From positions 1 through 59,999 of IMG/VR virus record IMGVR_UViG_3300027631_000020: a stretch of DNA of 59,999 nt; one strand, 5' to 3'. This DNA is from a virus. The translations under genes and the position numbers were made by a program. The first letter of the stretch is position 1; the number at the start of each line of letters is the position of its first letter. The notes beneath the pieces were generated by a model. It did no database searches and had not been told where the DNA came from. It was given only the letters and a program-made list of their open reading frames with translations. Below are positions 44,517 through 54,184 of the stretch, one piece after another.

Positions 44517-46349
44517 ATGGCTAAAAAGATATCATACGCAACAAGAGATTTTGCGGGATTAAGACAAGAGTTAGTTAATCTAACAAAAGAATATTACCCT
44601 GATTTAGTAAAAAATACTAATGATGCATCGATTTATTCGGTTCTTTTGGACTTGAATGCGGCCGTTGCTGATAACTTACACTTTCATATTGATAGAGTAT
44701 GGCAAGAAACCATGTTGGACTTTGCTCAACAAAGACAATCTCTTTACCACATTGCAAAAACATATGGTATTAGATTACCTGGTAACAGACCATCAGTTGC
44801 GTTGTGTGACTTTTCAATCAACATACCTGTAAGAGGTGATAAAGAGGATGAACGTTATTTGGGAACCATTAAAGGTGGTGCTCAGATTTCAGGTGGAGGA
44901 CAGGTATTTGAAACAATAGATAATATTGATTTCTCTAGTCCTTTCAATGCTAAAGGAGAACCCAACAGATTAAAAATACCTAATTTCGATGGTAACAATA
45001 GATTAATTTCATATACAATATTAAAAAGAGAAGCGGTAGTTAACGGTGTTACTAGAATTTTTAGAAAAGTTATTACTGAACTTGACCAAAAACCATTTTT
45101 AAAACTTTATCTACCTGAACAAAATGTTTTAGGTGTAACATCAATCATACACAAAGATGGAACATCATTCGCTGGCAACCCAACAAATTCTGAATTTTTA
45201 GAGGCAACCAATAAATGGTATGAAGTTAAATCGATGGTACAGGATAAGGTTTTTGTTGAGGACCCAACTAGCGCGTCTGATACAGATAATTTTAGAGCAG
45301 GAAACTATATTAGTGTTGCAAATAAATTTGTTACGGAGTATACCCCTGAAGGGTATTTCTCATTAACATTCGGTTCAGGTAACGTTGACCCAATGGATAA
45401 TTTGGATAACTACATTGATGGTAATCTTAAAGTTAGTCTTGGTACATATCTTAATAACATGTCATTAGGTGCATTACCAAAAGTTGGTACTACGATGTTC
45501 ATCAAATATAGAATTGGTGGTGGTAAGGATACTAACCTTGGAGTAAATGTGGTAACTAGTATTGACGATGTTGAATTTAATATAACGGGACCAAACACTG
45601 CAATTAACACTCAAGTAACCCAATCACTTATTGTAACCAACATAACACCAGCAATCGGTGGAGCGGATTTACCGGGAATTGAAGAAGTTAGAAATATGAT
45701 TGCATATAACTTCGCGGCTCAGAACAGAGCGGTAACATTAAATGACTACAAATCGTTAATAGAGACCATGCCTTCGACTTACGGAGCACCTGCTAAGGTA
45801 AACGTCATGGAAGAAGATAATAAGGTTAAAATCAAATTATTGTCATATGACGAAAATGGTAATCTTTCAGATACCGTTTCTACGACTTTAAAGGATAATA
45901 TTTTAAATTACCTATCTGAATACAGAATGATTAATGACTTTGTTGATATTGAGAGCGGACAAGTTATCGATATGGGTCTTGAAATTGATTTGGTTGTGGA
46001 CAAGAATGGTAACCAAACTGAAATCATAAAAACATCAATTGAAGATATTGTTGAATATTTTGCAATCGAAAAAAGAAAAATGGGTGACCCATTATTGGTT
46101 GGTGATTTAAATAGATTAATTGGACAAGTAAATGGGGTGGTAAACGTTGTTGATGTCCGTGTTTTTAATCAAACAGGTGGGGAATACTCAAGTGCAGAGG
46201 TTGCACAATCATACGTAGATATGTCAACTAAGGAGATTAAACAATCCGATATGACGATTTATATGAAGTCTAATCAAATTTTTCAAATTAGATTCCCAAA
46301 TAAAGATATTAAAATAAGGGTTAAAACTTTAGGTTCGACTACATTCTAA
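44517..46349 (+). CDS. Baseplate wedge protein gp6-like, J family (610 aa)
   Basis: The N-terminus with YATRDFAGLRQELVNLTKEY, then SVLLDLNAAVADNLHFHIDR is typical of T4 gp6 (baseplate J). The middle has ITPAIGGADLPGIEEVRNM then AVTLNDYKSLIETMPS, the signature of the same family. Gp6 dimers form the wedge ring that triggers sheath contraction. Length is near T4 gp6 (660). It sits one base after gp25 and before the 1364-aa protein. High confidence. Confidence 0.92.
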   Translation: MAKKISYATRDFAGLRQELVNLTKEYYPDLVKNTNDASIYSVLLDLNAAVADNLHFHIDRVWQETMLDFAQQRQSLYHIAKTYGIRLPGNRPSVALCDFSINIPVRGDKEDERYLGTIKGGAQISGGGQVFETIDNIDFSSPFNAKGEPNRLKIPNFDGNNRLISYTILKREAVVNGVTRIFRKVITELDQKPFLKLYLPEQNVLGVTSIIHKDGTSFAGNPTNSEFLEATNKWYEVKSMVQDKVFVEDPTSASDTDNFRAGNYISVANKFVTEYTPEGYFSLTFGSGNVDPMDNLDNYIDGNLKVSLGTYLNNMSLGALPKVGTTMFIKYRIGGGKDTNLGVNVVTSIDDVEFNITGPNTAINTQVTQSLIVTNITPAIGGADLPGIEEVRNMIAYNFAAQNRAVTLNDYKSLIETMPSTYGAPAKVNVMEEDNKVKIKLLSYDENGNLSDTVSTTLKDNILNYLSEYRMINDFVDIESGQVIDMGLEIDLVVDKNGNQTEIIKTSIEDIVEYFAIEKRKMGDPLLVGDLNRLIGQVNGVVNVVDVRVFNQTGGEYSSAEVAQSYVDMSTKEIKQSDMTIYMKSNQIFQIRFPNKDIKIRVKTLGSTTF

Positions 46350-46372
46350 TTTTATTTTTCCTTATTTTTCTG

Positions 46373-46389
46373 GAAAATAGATAATTTTC
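46373..46389 (+). other. Small hairpin before the late-type box
   Basis: GAAAAT/ATTTTC (46373-46378 with 46384-46389), loop AGATA, directly before the box at 46390. It may be a weak terminator of the gp6 transcript; the T-run is short. Confidence 0.35.
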
Positions 46390-46397
46390 TATTTATA
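46390..46397 (+). promoter_or_regulatory. Late-type box TATTTATA upstream of the 1364-aa gene
   Basis: Exact copy, 5 nt before the ATG at 46403. Confidence 0.55.
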
Positions 46398-46402
46398 GTA
46401 GA

Positions 46403-49400
46403 ATGATACAGAAACATAGAATTTCCACGAATATAGGTAGAGACCAAAAGGTTACTGTCGAATTAAAACAAGACTATGACCTTTTAGAGATTTTATCTTT
46501 AAAATTTACGCAAGTTGACGCATATTCCTCAATGTGCTCAGACTACGGTGTTGTTGTGGGTAGAATCTCTGTAAACAACGGTTTGGGTATACCAAATGCG
46601 AGAGTATCTATTTTCATTCCACTTGATGATGTGGATAGTGAGGACCCCGTAATATCTAAATTATATCCATTTACAACCATTTCAGATAAAAATGATGATG
46701 GGTATAGATATAATCTTCTTCCATCAAGAAAACAACATGGGGGACATGAACCAACAGGTACGTTTCCAGACCAAAGAGATGTTTTAACAAGAGAAGAAGT
46801 TCTCGAAGTTTACGAAAAATATTACAAATACACAGCAAAAACAAACGATGCGGGTGACTTTATGATTTGGGGTGTTCCACTTGGAACACAAACCATTCAT
46901 GTTGATGTTGATTTATCCGATATCAGTTGTTTCTCATTGAGACCTGATGATTTTATCAGACAGGGAATGGGTGTTGATTCATTCAAAAATTCGTATTCAT
47001 ATAAAAGTTCTAACGATATTGATGCGTTACCTCAAATAATTTCCTTTAATCAAACAATTGAAGTTTACCCTTTTTGGGGAAATGAAGATTTGTGTGAGAT
47101 TGGAATTACAAGAACAGACTTTGATTTATCAGATAAAGGGGTTAAAATAGAACCTAAGGCATATTTGTTGGGGTCAGTTTACTCAGACCAAGGAACAAAT
47201 ACAGTAAATAAAAACTGTACTCCAAAAGGTAAAATGGGTAGAAAATGTGATTTAACTACATTCCCCGCAAAGGTTGAAATTATTAGATTTACAACCCGTA
47301 AAGACGACCTTAATAGACCAATACTTGAATTTTTAGAAATTGAGGAAGATGTCGACGATGATGGTTCATTTGTTTTACCGTTACCGATGAATTTAGATTA
47401 CATGTACACCAATGAGTTTGGTGAAATGGAAATCACCAATGACACAAATAAAGGTATACCAACAAGTTCATGTTATAGATTCAGAATATCGGTAAAAAAC
47501 GATTCTCTCGGTAGGGTTAGAACAACTGCTAGTTATTTAATACCGAACATTAGAGAATTTCAAAACGACATTGACGCATCATATGCGTGGTCAACAAATT
47601 GGACCGACTATCCGGCCGACGCACTAAACAGTACATATATTTTTAATTCCGTTTTAGGTAGTTACTATCCTGACGATTTCTTCTACCGTTTTACGTATAA
47701 TAAAGTTTATGCGGTTTCCTCATTCATGGGGTCATTATACTCTTCTGGCGGATTTAATAGACATACTTTTTTAGGTATCAAAGAAATTTCACCAAAAGAA
47801 GAAGAAGATTGTCAAAGTGAAGTTAATACCCCACCAACAAATTGGGGGTTACAAAAATTTAATTTTTCAATTCTTTTAGCAATTATCATTAACATTTTTG
47901 AAAGAATAATATACATAGCATTTGTTGGTTTAATGCAAGTATTGATATGGCCATTTCAAATATTCTATGATTTCAGAATCTATATTAGGGCATTTCGTGT
48001 TACATTAATTAACTGGAGGCCCTTCAAATTTCTCGATAAAGTTATTGAGGCAATTCAAAGATTTGGAACTGTAAGATTGGGATTGGCAATTTATCCTGAA
48101 TGTGAAAATTGTGACCAAGTAGATGCTGCTCCGGCAGTACCGGACACAACCGGAGATGTCGACCCAGCTTTAGTATATGAAATGGTTGGTTATGGAACTG
48201 CGTTAAGAGATTATACAACTATTATAATTGATTGTGATGAGTATGAATTGTATGGTGATGCACTTCTTGGGTCAACATTTACGTATGTTGATTGTACTGG
48301 GTCAACATCAACTAGTCTTTATGTTGACCCAGGATTGACAGAAACTCGATGCGTTAAATCGGGTACATTATCAACACTTGATGGGACTTATAGTTTGATA
48401 GTAGGGTGTGATGCAACCGTATCGACACCATGGTTAGACCCAAATTCAAGTAACAACGAATTAGTTTTAAGTGATGTTAACGGGTTCTCGATATACACAA
48501 CCGACCCAATAACGGGAAAGACACTTTCTCAAATTTACGATAACAATGCAACAGGTACCGTTTATATTATTAAATTAATCTCATATTTGGGTGGTACCCC
48601 ATCAACAGTATCTTACACGGGACTAAGTACAACATTAAACATCGACACATACACTGATGTTGGTAACACATATCATTTACATTCTGACAGTTCAAATAGT
48701 AACCAATGGATTGTTTGGAACGGCACATGGACTGGTGTGACATATGAAATATACGATTCAACTGCCCTACTTACCGGAACCGGCACTACTGTAAATCAAG
48801 ATGATGGTGGCTTACCATCAGGTTGTGGTTCTTACATGACAGTATATAATGAAAGCATTGTGTCCGAATCATATTGTTCTAACAATGCAGACATTGCATA
48901 CTCAGGATTATCAACTTCTAATTTAGTTAGTGGTCCCACATGTTCGAATTTTGTTGTTGGTCAAGTAATTAAACAAGTGAATAGTAATCCATGTTCATCA
49001 TGTGTGACCCATAGTGGTTATTCGGAATTTAGACGAGGGGTATTTACAATAATTCCCGCGGCGAAAGATACCAATTGGACTCATAATTTTAAGGCAATTG
49101 GTGAATATTGTAGAAGAAAACTCGTTGCCAAATTATTCTGTGAAGGGGTTGTTAACTATTCATTTACTGATAATTGGTTATCGGGTTCACTTTATTTATT
49201 CCCATTCAAAGCAAAAGTTAGATGGGATGATGAAGGTGCTCTCGACTTAAACAATAGAAGAACGAATTATTGTGGAAATTTAGTTCGTTTTAAAATAAAA
49301 GAAAAAACAACGGGAATTCCAGATAAAAGATTTTATTATAGGTCGGCAAAATTTAATGGTTCATCCTTTAGTAGATGGAGTAGTGATAGTACATTGGGTC

Positions 49401-50497
49401 ACCCAACAACAATTGTTGATTTAGGACCAAGAGATGAATTCATTAAAGAAATATGTATTGACCCCGCATTGGACCCTAACTGTTCTGTTGTTAGAAGTAT
49501 AGGTCCATCATCTTTTCAAGATTTTAAAGAGATGTTAGGTCTTTATTTAAACTATAAAATGGATACCCTTGGAACAGATGGCGGTTATACTGATATGTTT
49601 GACAACAATGGATTTGATTCAATCCTTCCATCCAAAATGGATGGTTATGTTTTAAATGGTGATATCTTGCAATTAATTTCTATAAATAATGAAGTAGGTA
49701 TTCAAGAATTTGATTTACAAAATAAAAATTACGTACCGTATTCATACCAAGTTGTTGACCCTGATGACTACCCAACATTATTTGAGTCTAGTCCGGGTGT
49801 TTGGGGACCATTACCGATAAATTTTGTTTTAGACGATGATGGTTATAGGGTTCGAGTTTGTTTAAATGAACCCGGCAGATTGACTGAATCCTCACAAAAC
49901 GTACCATTCTTTTTATGGGATAAACAGGGTACGGGGTTTGGTGTGGGAACAAACCAATCGTGGGATTATGGGTCAATTCAAAACCAACCATTACAAGGAA
50001 TGACATATAATTACAACTACACCGGAGACTCATCATGGAAATATGTATTATTCCCAATGGGTAAGGATTATGCTGGTTTGACAAAAACAATAAGCGGTGT
50101 GAGTTATAATGAAGTCACATTTAACATTGAAAGAACATCTGCGGTATACACTGCAACAGATTATTTAATTTTTAATAATCAAGAAGAAGGTTTCACTTAC
50201 TTATACGTCACTAGTTGGTCTTCAGGAACAAGTGAAGATGAAAGAGTGCAAAATGCGTTAACAGCTACGTTATATACTAGAACAGGTAACACAGGTGGAT
50301 GGGCATCACAAGCGTGGACATATGATACTGATTTTATTATAAAACCAACAACAAACAATTATGGTAATAGTGATAATCATAAACAAATTTTATCTACACC
50401 ATTTTTATTCTATTTTGGTTTGAGACCGGGTAAAACTGCGGTTGATAAGTTTATACAAAGATTCGGTCCAAAAGGAGCGTTTCCACAATCTGAATAA
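46403..50497 (+). CDS. Large predicted baseplate/fibre protein with Ig-like domains and hydrophobic segments (1364 aa)
   Basis: Not assigned to a T4 family, though its position after gp6 is that of gp7 or gp10. The N-terminus contains a carboxypeptidase-regulatory-like beta domain (GRISVNNGLGIPNARVSIF, then NDAGDFMIWGVPLGTQTIHV). At about residues 485-525 lies a strongly hydrophobic stretch with FSILLAIIINIF and IIYIAFVGLMQVLIWPFQIF, unusual for a virion protein. A CENCD cysteine pair and a Ser/Thr-rich, Cys-containing region follow. The C-terminus has PFLFYFGLRPGKTAVDKF. It overlaps the next start by one base (TAATG). Role in the baseplate or in membrane contact is inferred. Confidence 0.6.
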   Translation: MIQKHRISTNIGRDQKVTVELKQDYDLLEILSLKFTQVDAYSSMCSDYGVVVGRISVNNGLGIPNARVSIFIPLDDVDSEDPVISKLYPFTTISDKNDDGYRYNLLPSRKQHGGHEPTGTFPDQRDVLTREEVLEVYEKYYKYTAKTNDAGDFMIWGVPLGTQTIHVDVDLSDISCFSLRPDDFIRQGMGVDSFKNSYSYKSSNDIDALPQIISFNQTIEVYPFWGNEDLCEIGITRTDFDLSDKGVKIEPKAYLLGSVYSDQGTNTVNKNCTPKGKMGRKCDLTTFPAKVEIIRFTTRKDDLNRPILEFLEIEEDVDDDGSFVLPLPMNLDYMYTNEFGEMEITNDTNKGIPTSSCYRFRISVKNDSLGRVRTTASYLIPNIREFQNDIDASYAWSTNWTDYPADALNSTYIFNSVLGSYYPDDFFYRFTYNKVYAVSSFMGSLYSSGGFNRHTFLGIKEISPKEEEDCQSEVNTPPTNWGLQKFNFSILLAIIINIFERIIYIAFVGLMQVLIWPFQIFYDFRIYIRAFRVTLINWRPFKFLDKVIEAIQRFGTVRLGLAIYPECENCDQVDAAPAVPDTTGDVDPALVYEMVGYGTALRDYTTIIIDCDEYELYGDALLGSTFTYVDCTGSTSTSLYVDPGLTETRCVKSGTLSTLDGTYSLIVGCDATVSTPWLDPNSSNNELVLSDVNGFSIYTTDPITGKTLSQIYDNNATGTVYIIKLISYLGGTPSTVSYTGLSTTLNIDTYTDVGNTYHLHSDSSNSNQWIVWNGTWTGVTYEIYDSTALLTGTGTTVNQDDGGLPSGCGSYMTVYNESIVSESYCSNNADIAYSGLSTSNLVSGPTCSNFVVGQVIKQVNSNPCSSCVTHSGYSEFRRGVFTIIPAAKDTNWTHNFKAIGEYCRRKLVAKLFCEGVVNYSFTDNWLSGSLYLFPFKAKVRWDDEGALDLNNRRTNYCGNLVRFKIKEKTTGIPDKRFYYRSAKFNGSSFSRWSSDSTLGHPTTIVDLGPRDEFIKEICIDPALDPNCSVVRSIGPSSFQDFKEMLGLYLNYKMDTLGTDGGYTDMFDNNGFDSILPSKMDGYVLNGDILQLISINNEVGIQEFDLQNKNYVPYSYQVVDPDDYPTLFESSPGVWGPLPINFVLDDDGYRVRVCLNEPGRLTESSQNVPFFLWDKQGTGFGVGTNQSWDYGSIQNQPLQGMTYNYNYTGDSSWKYVLFPMGKDYAGLTKTISGVSYNEVTFNIERTSAVYTATDYLIFNNQEEGFTYLYVTSWSSGTSEDERVQNALTATLYTRTGNTGGWASQAWTYDTDFIIKPTTNNYGNSDNHKQILSTPFLFYFGLRPGKTAVDKFIQRFGPKGAFPQSE

Positions 50498-52254
50498 TGG
50501 ATAAGAAAAGAATCATATTACCTAAAAAGAAATTCTTCGGTGCAATCGATGAAGATTTAAGTCTAAAAATAAATTTAGATGAATCTAAAAACTTGCTCAG
50601 AGAGGGAGACAGAACAGTAATTCTTGACATGTCTGTTCTTTTCGCAAAGGAAAGAAATGAAAGTCCAAACTACAAGGTACATGGAAAACTAAAAATGGTT
50701 TTTAGAAACATATACAGTGGTGAATCGGGGTATTCCCCAATACAAGAAAAACTATATTTGATTGGTGATGGTACTGATTCAAATAATTTTAATGGATTTG
50801 TTTCATATGAAGAATTTGCATTTCAAAGACAGGATGTGAAAAGAGAATACAATACAATACCGGCAACAAGTTCTCCCGGTACGTATTCACCTAATTTATC
50901 TGTTATTGGACAAAGTACTCATAAATCAATTACCCCAATACAGGCACCATACCATAACTGGAATGTGTACCTATCATATGTTTATTCGGGTGATACAACA
51001 TATCCAATCAAATACTCATTGAGTGGTGGAACTAGTGGGGATACTTATTCCTTTGTTTCAGGTGATGGTATACCATTTAGAGTAATAGATAATGGCTCAA
51101 CATATAAATTAATATGTCCAGTTACACACGGAATTTCTGCCGGTGAATATATTGTCATTTCGGGTGGTACATTAAATAATTCGATACCACTATCGGGTAG
51201 AACATTTTTAGTAATAAGTGTTGGTGATGAGTTATATGATTCAGAAAATTATGTATTGGATATTTCAAAATCTGAGATACCATCAGGAACAACATTATCT
51301 AATGTTATACTTGGTAAAAGATGTATAAACAAATATAAATTAAACGAAACCATATCGACATATTATGTTCATAAACATAAAACACTTACGGAGGATGTGG
51401 ATTGTATTATCGATAAAATTGGATTCGAATTACCAATATGGGAGGAAGAAAGAAAATTACTACTTGAAAATTCACTCGGAACAAATGATGTTTTAGTTGT
51501 AAGGAATCGAATGGAAAGTTTAGTGTACGATTTTAAAAAACCATTTGTACTTGAAGGTTTAATAAATAATTTAGGTTATTTACCGACAGATGTTTATGTA
51601 TCAACTGTTTATGTAAACAAAAATGGGTTATTCGATTATCCACATAAGGCTGGTTTTAAATTTAATTTCCATAACTCATGGGTTGATGAACACTTTAGTG
51701 GTACCACATCATTAGAAACCACATTACCAACTCAGACATTTACGTCTAATTCAATAACATTCACAGGTGGAACTGCATTACCGATTGGTACTGTTTTAAC
51801 TGGCGCATTTATTGAATACAATAGGTCGGAATTAAAAGAAAGGGTTATCAGTGAGTCGTATCATAAAATGACCCATAGAACTACCATATTTGACCACGGA
51901 CAAGAAAGTTCATCAACCTATTCAGGTGCATCCGTAAATAATAAAGTCGGGTTATATTATCAACCACATCATAGAGTAAAACTTAGACAACTTTCTCCGT
52001 ATGTTGAAAGTTCTAATACTAGTCAAATATATGGTTTACCTCAAAACGCAAAATATTTTGAGGATGAATTATTATGGAAGTGGCATGATGTGTATGACCA
52101 TGGATTTATCGACCCAGAAGGATTCGGTACAAATTATCCATTTATTAATAACATTCATTATATAAAAAATGATATCAATTTCTATTTACGTAATGAACAA
52201 CAATACACAAATAAATCTGATGGAATTAAAAAATTGGTTAAAATAGTTTGTTAA
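50497..52254 (+). CDS. Predicted baseplate/tail protein (585 aa)
   Basis: Not recognised. A basic N-terminus (MDKKRIILPKKKFFGAIDED) is followed by beta-rich sequence with many Gly, Ser and Thr turns, including a compact module VTHGISAGEYIVISGGT (about residues 209-225) resembling domains of phage fibre and adhesin proteins. It follows the 1364-aa gene by TAATG overlap and is one base from the next gene, so it belongs to a translationally coupled series. A structural role is inferred from context. Confidence 0.65.
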   Translation: MDKKRIILPKKKFFGAIDEDLSLKINLDESKNLLREGDRTVILDMSVLFAKERNESPNYKVHGKLKMVFRNIYSGESGYSPIQEKLYLIGDGTDSNNFNGFVSYEEFAFQRQDVKREYNTIPATSSPGTYSPNLSVIGQSTHKSITPIQAPYHNWNVYLSYVYSGDTTYPIKYSLSGGTSGDTYSFVSGDGIPFRVIDNGSTYKLICPVTHGISAGEYIVISGGTLNNSIPLSGRTFLVISVGDELYDSENYVLDISKSEIPSGTTLSNVILGKRCINKYKLNETISTYYVHKHKTLTEDVDCIIDKIGFELPIWEEERKLLLENSLGTNDVLVVRNRMESLVYDFKKPFVLEGLINNLGYLPTDVYVSTVYVNKNGLFDYPHKAGFKFNFHNSWVDEHFSGTTSLETTLPTQTFTSNSITFTGGTALPIGTVLTGAFIEYNRSELKERVISESYHKMTHRTTIFDHGQESSSTYSGASVNNKVGLYYQPHHRVKLRQLSPYVESSNTSQIYGLPQNAKYFEDELLWKWHDVYDHGFIDPEGFGTNYPFINNIHYIKNDINFYLRNEQQYTNKSDGIKKLVKIVC

Positions 52255-52255
52255 A

Positions 52256-53053
52256 ATGGAAATACTAAGAAAAACTACCGACCAAAATATTGTACTAAAC
52301 ACAAATCAAACATTTAAAACTGATTTGGCGTGGACTGAGAATGCTGAGTCCATGGAAAAAGAAATTTTGTATGAGATTATAAACCCAACAGAGAATTATG
52401 AAACGGTTAGATATATACACGCACCATACAATAGTGGGTTAAATGTTAATCAAACAGATATATGGTTTTATTTTTATTTTTTAAATGGGTTAAATAATTA
52501 TTCAACAGGTTTGGATTATAACCATATTGGTATCACCTATCGTGAAAATTCTAAGATGTTAAAACAATCAACTGAAAGTTTTTTTAGATTGGAATTTTAT
52601 AAAACACCAAATGGTGATGCCCCAACAAACCTAAATAGAAGATTAGTTTTTGCTAAAAATCTTACACTTCCATTAGGTGAAAAACAATTCTATTTAACAT
52701 TAAACGATTACATTCACGTTCCTGTTTTTATGGGTTCAAACTATAGAAATAAGGAAAATATGTATCTATTTTGGTTTTCAGATGACAGTGCGTTTGATGA
52801 AACAACACTAACTGGTAACACATTTTACATGACTGCTAAGTTTTATAACTCAAAAGACGGTTCGGTGTTAGATTTTACAAATAAGGTATTATCGGCGGGT
52901 GTTTCCGCTAGTGAAACTGAAGATATGTATTTTAAAATGATAATAGATAGAACAGATTATTCTTATCAGATTTATCGATTTAGTGGTTCGACAACTTTAA
53001 GTCGAATAGGTGAAAGTAACGACCCAATAAAATTTTATGAAAGACGACCATAA
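52256..53053 (+). CDS. Predicted baseplate/fibre protein (265 aa)
   Basis: Not recognised. It is beta-rich and aromatic-rich, with DLAWTENAESMEKEILYEII, then PYNSGLNVNQTDIWFYFYF and a C-terminal segment with YSYQIYRFSG. No enzyme motif or coiled coil is visible. It is separated from the previous gene by one base and overlaps the next by TAATG, so it is tightly packed with the baseplate series. Function unknown; structural role inferred. Confidence 0.65.
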   Translation: MEILRKTTDQNIVLNTNQTFKTDLAWTENAESMEKEILYEIINPTENYETVRYIHAPYNSGLNVNQTDIWFYFYFLNGLNNYSTGLDYNHIGITYRENSKMLKQSTESFFRLEFYKTPNGDAPTNLNRRLVFAKNLTLPLGEKQFYLTLNDYIHVPVFMGSNYRNKENMYLFWFSDDSAFDETTLTGNTFYMTAKFYNSKDGSVLDFTNKVLSAGVSASETEDMYFKMIIDRTDYSYQIYRFSGSTTLSRIGESNDPIKFYERRP

Positions 53054-54159
53054 TGGAAAAAAACGCATATAAAATACTGAGAAAAAATATCCCCAATGTG
53101 AGATTACACTCATTATCGGGACAGTATTGGTATGATTATTTTGGTAATTGGGTACCATGGTCAGGTGATACAACCTTACCACCACAAATTGGTTATGTTG
53201 TATATAACGTAACGGGAACTGTGTCTGTTGGATATTATCGATGGTCAGGTTCAACATGGGTATCGATTTCAAAAGCGGTGGCCATGGGTAGTTATGACAT
53301 TCCGTTATTCTTAGAGAGTTCTGCGGATGAAATGGGGGTTATGGTTGGTTTCGATGGAAATATGGAACAGGTTGAACAAATCTGTAATTTTTCATATACC
53401 CAAACCGGAAACACCGTTCAAGTTTATAATACTGTAGACTCGAGTAAGGTATCTGAAATTCACGTTATTAATTTTACGGTGAATTGGGGTGACGGAACAA
53501 CCAACACGTTAACGACCCACACTGGTACGACTTTAAATTCGATTTCCAAGACTTATACCACTACAGGTGTGAAAACTATTGCAATATCAATTAACACCCC
53601 GTGGATGGACTTTAAAATGGAAAAAAAGGTAACGGTACCGGCAAACATCACAGTTGCAGACCCACTTGGTGTTTTTAGTGGTTTTACCGTACCATATACA
53701 ACAATTACGGGACAAACCCTTGATTATTTGACTGATTTAGATTACACTAATAACACGGGTAACACAATCTTCAATTACGCATCGATGGGTAAAAGTAGAA
53801 TCGACGAGAAAAAACTTTACGGTTCGAACACATATTCGGGAGTAACAACAGGAACAACATCTGGAATTGTATATAGTGCATATACCATAGATAATCTTTA
53901 TTTTAAAGATTTTGCCGATGGAGTAACAACTATTACGGGTGCGACTTCAGGTTTCACTAAGGAGGAAGTTTTTAATTTAGTTCTCACAAGGAACGAACAT
54001 TTCTTAGGTTTTATTGATGAACCAACCATTTATTCGGACATTTTTGTTGAAAGAGGAAAACAGGGGGTTATGGAAAAAACATTAAGATTATCTGAAATTG
54101 ATAACACCGGGGAAATGGAAATCTACGGAAATGGATATTTTAATATAAGAAAACAATAA
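53053..54159 (+). CDS. Virion protein with PKD-like domain (368 aa)
   Basis: About residues 139-190 form a PKD-type Ig-like domain: VNWGDGTTNT followed by SKTYTTTGVKTIAISI, the classical WGDGT...YTxxG pattern. The N-terminal ~75 residues have aromatic Gly-rich repeats with WYDYFGNWVPWSG and YYRWSGSTWVSIS, possibly a carbohydrate-binding module. PKD domains are common spacers in phage decorations and fibres. TAATG overlap with the previous gene implies coupling. The late-type box of the next gene follows its end. Confidence 0.7.
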   Translation: MEKNAYKILRKNIPNVRLHSLSGQYWYDYFGNWVPWSGDTTLPPQIGYVVYNVTGTVSVGYYRWSGSTWVSISKAVAMGSYDIPLFLESSADEMGVMVGFDGNMEQVEQICNFSYTQTGNTVQVYNTVDSSKVSEIHVINFTVNWGDGTTNTLTTHTGTTLNSISKTYTTTGVKTIAISINTPWMDFKMEKKVTVPANITVADPLGVFSGFTVPYTTITGQTLDYLTDLDYTNNTGNTIFNYASMGKSRIDEKKLYGSNTYSGVTTGTTSGIVYSAYTIDNLYFKDFADGVTTITGATSGFTKEEVFNLVLTRNEHFLGFIDEPTIYSDIFVERGKQGVMEKTLRLSEIDNTGEMEIYGNGYFNIRKQ

Positions 54160-54165
54160 AAATTA

Positions 54166-54173
54166 TATTTATT
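54166..54173 (+). promoter_or_regulatory. Late-type box TATTTATT upstream of the 305-aa gene
   Basis: 11 nt before the ATG at 54185, in the 25-nt gap after the PKD-domain gene. Confidence 0.5.
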
Positions 54174-54184
54174 AATAAAAAAAC

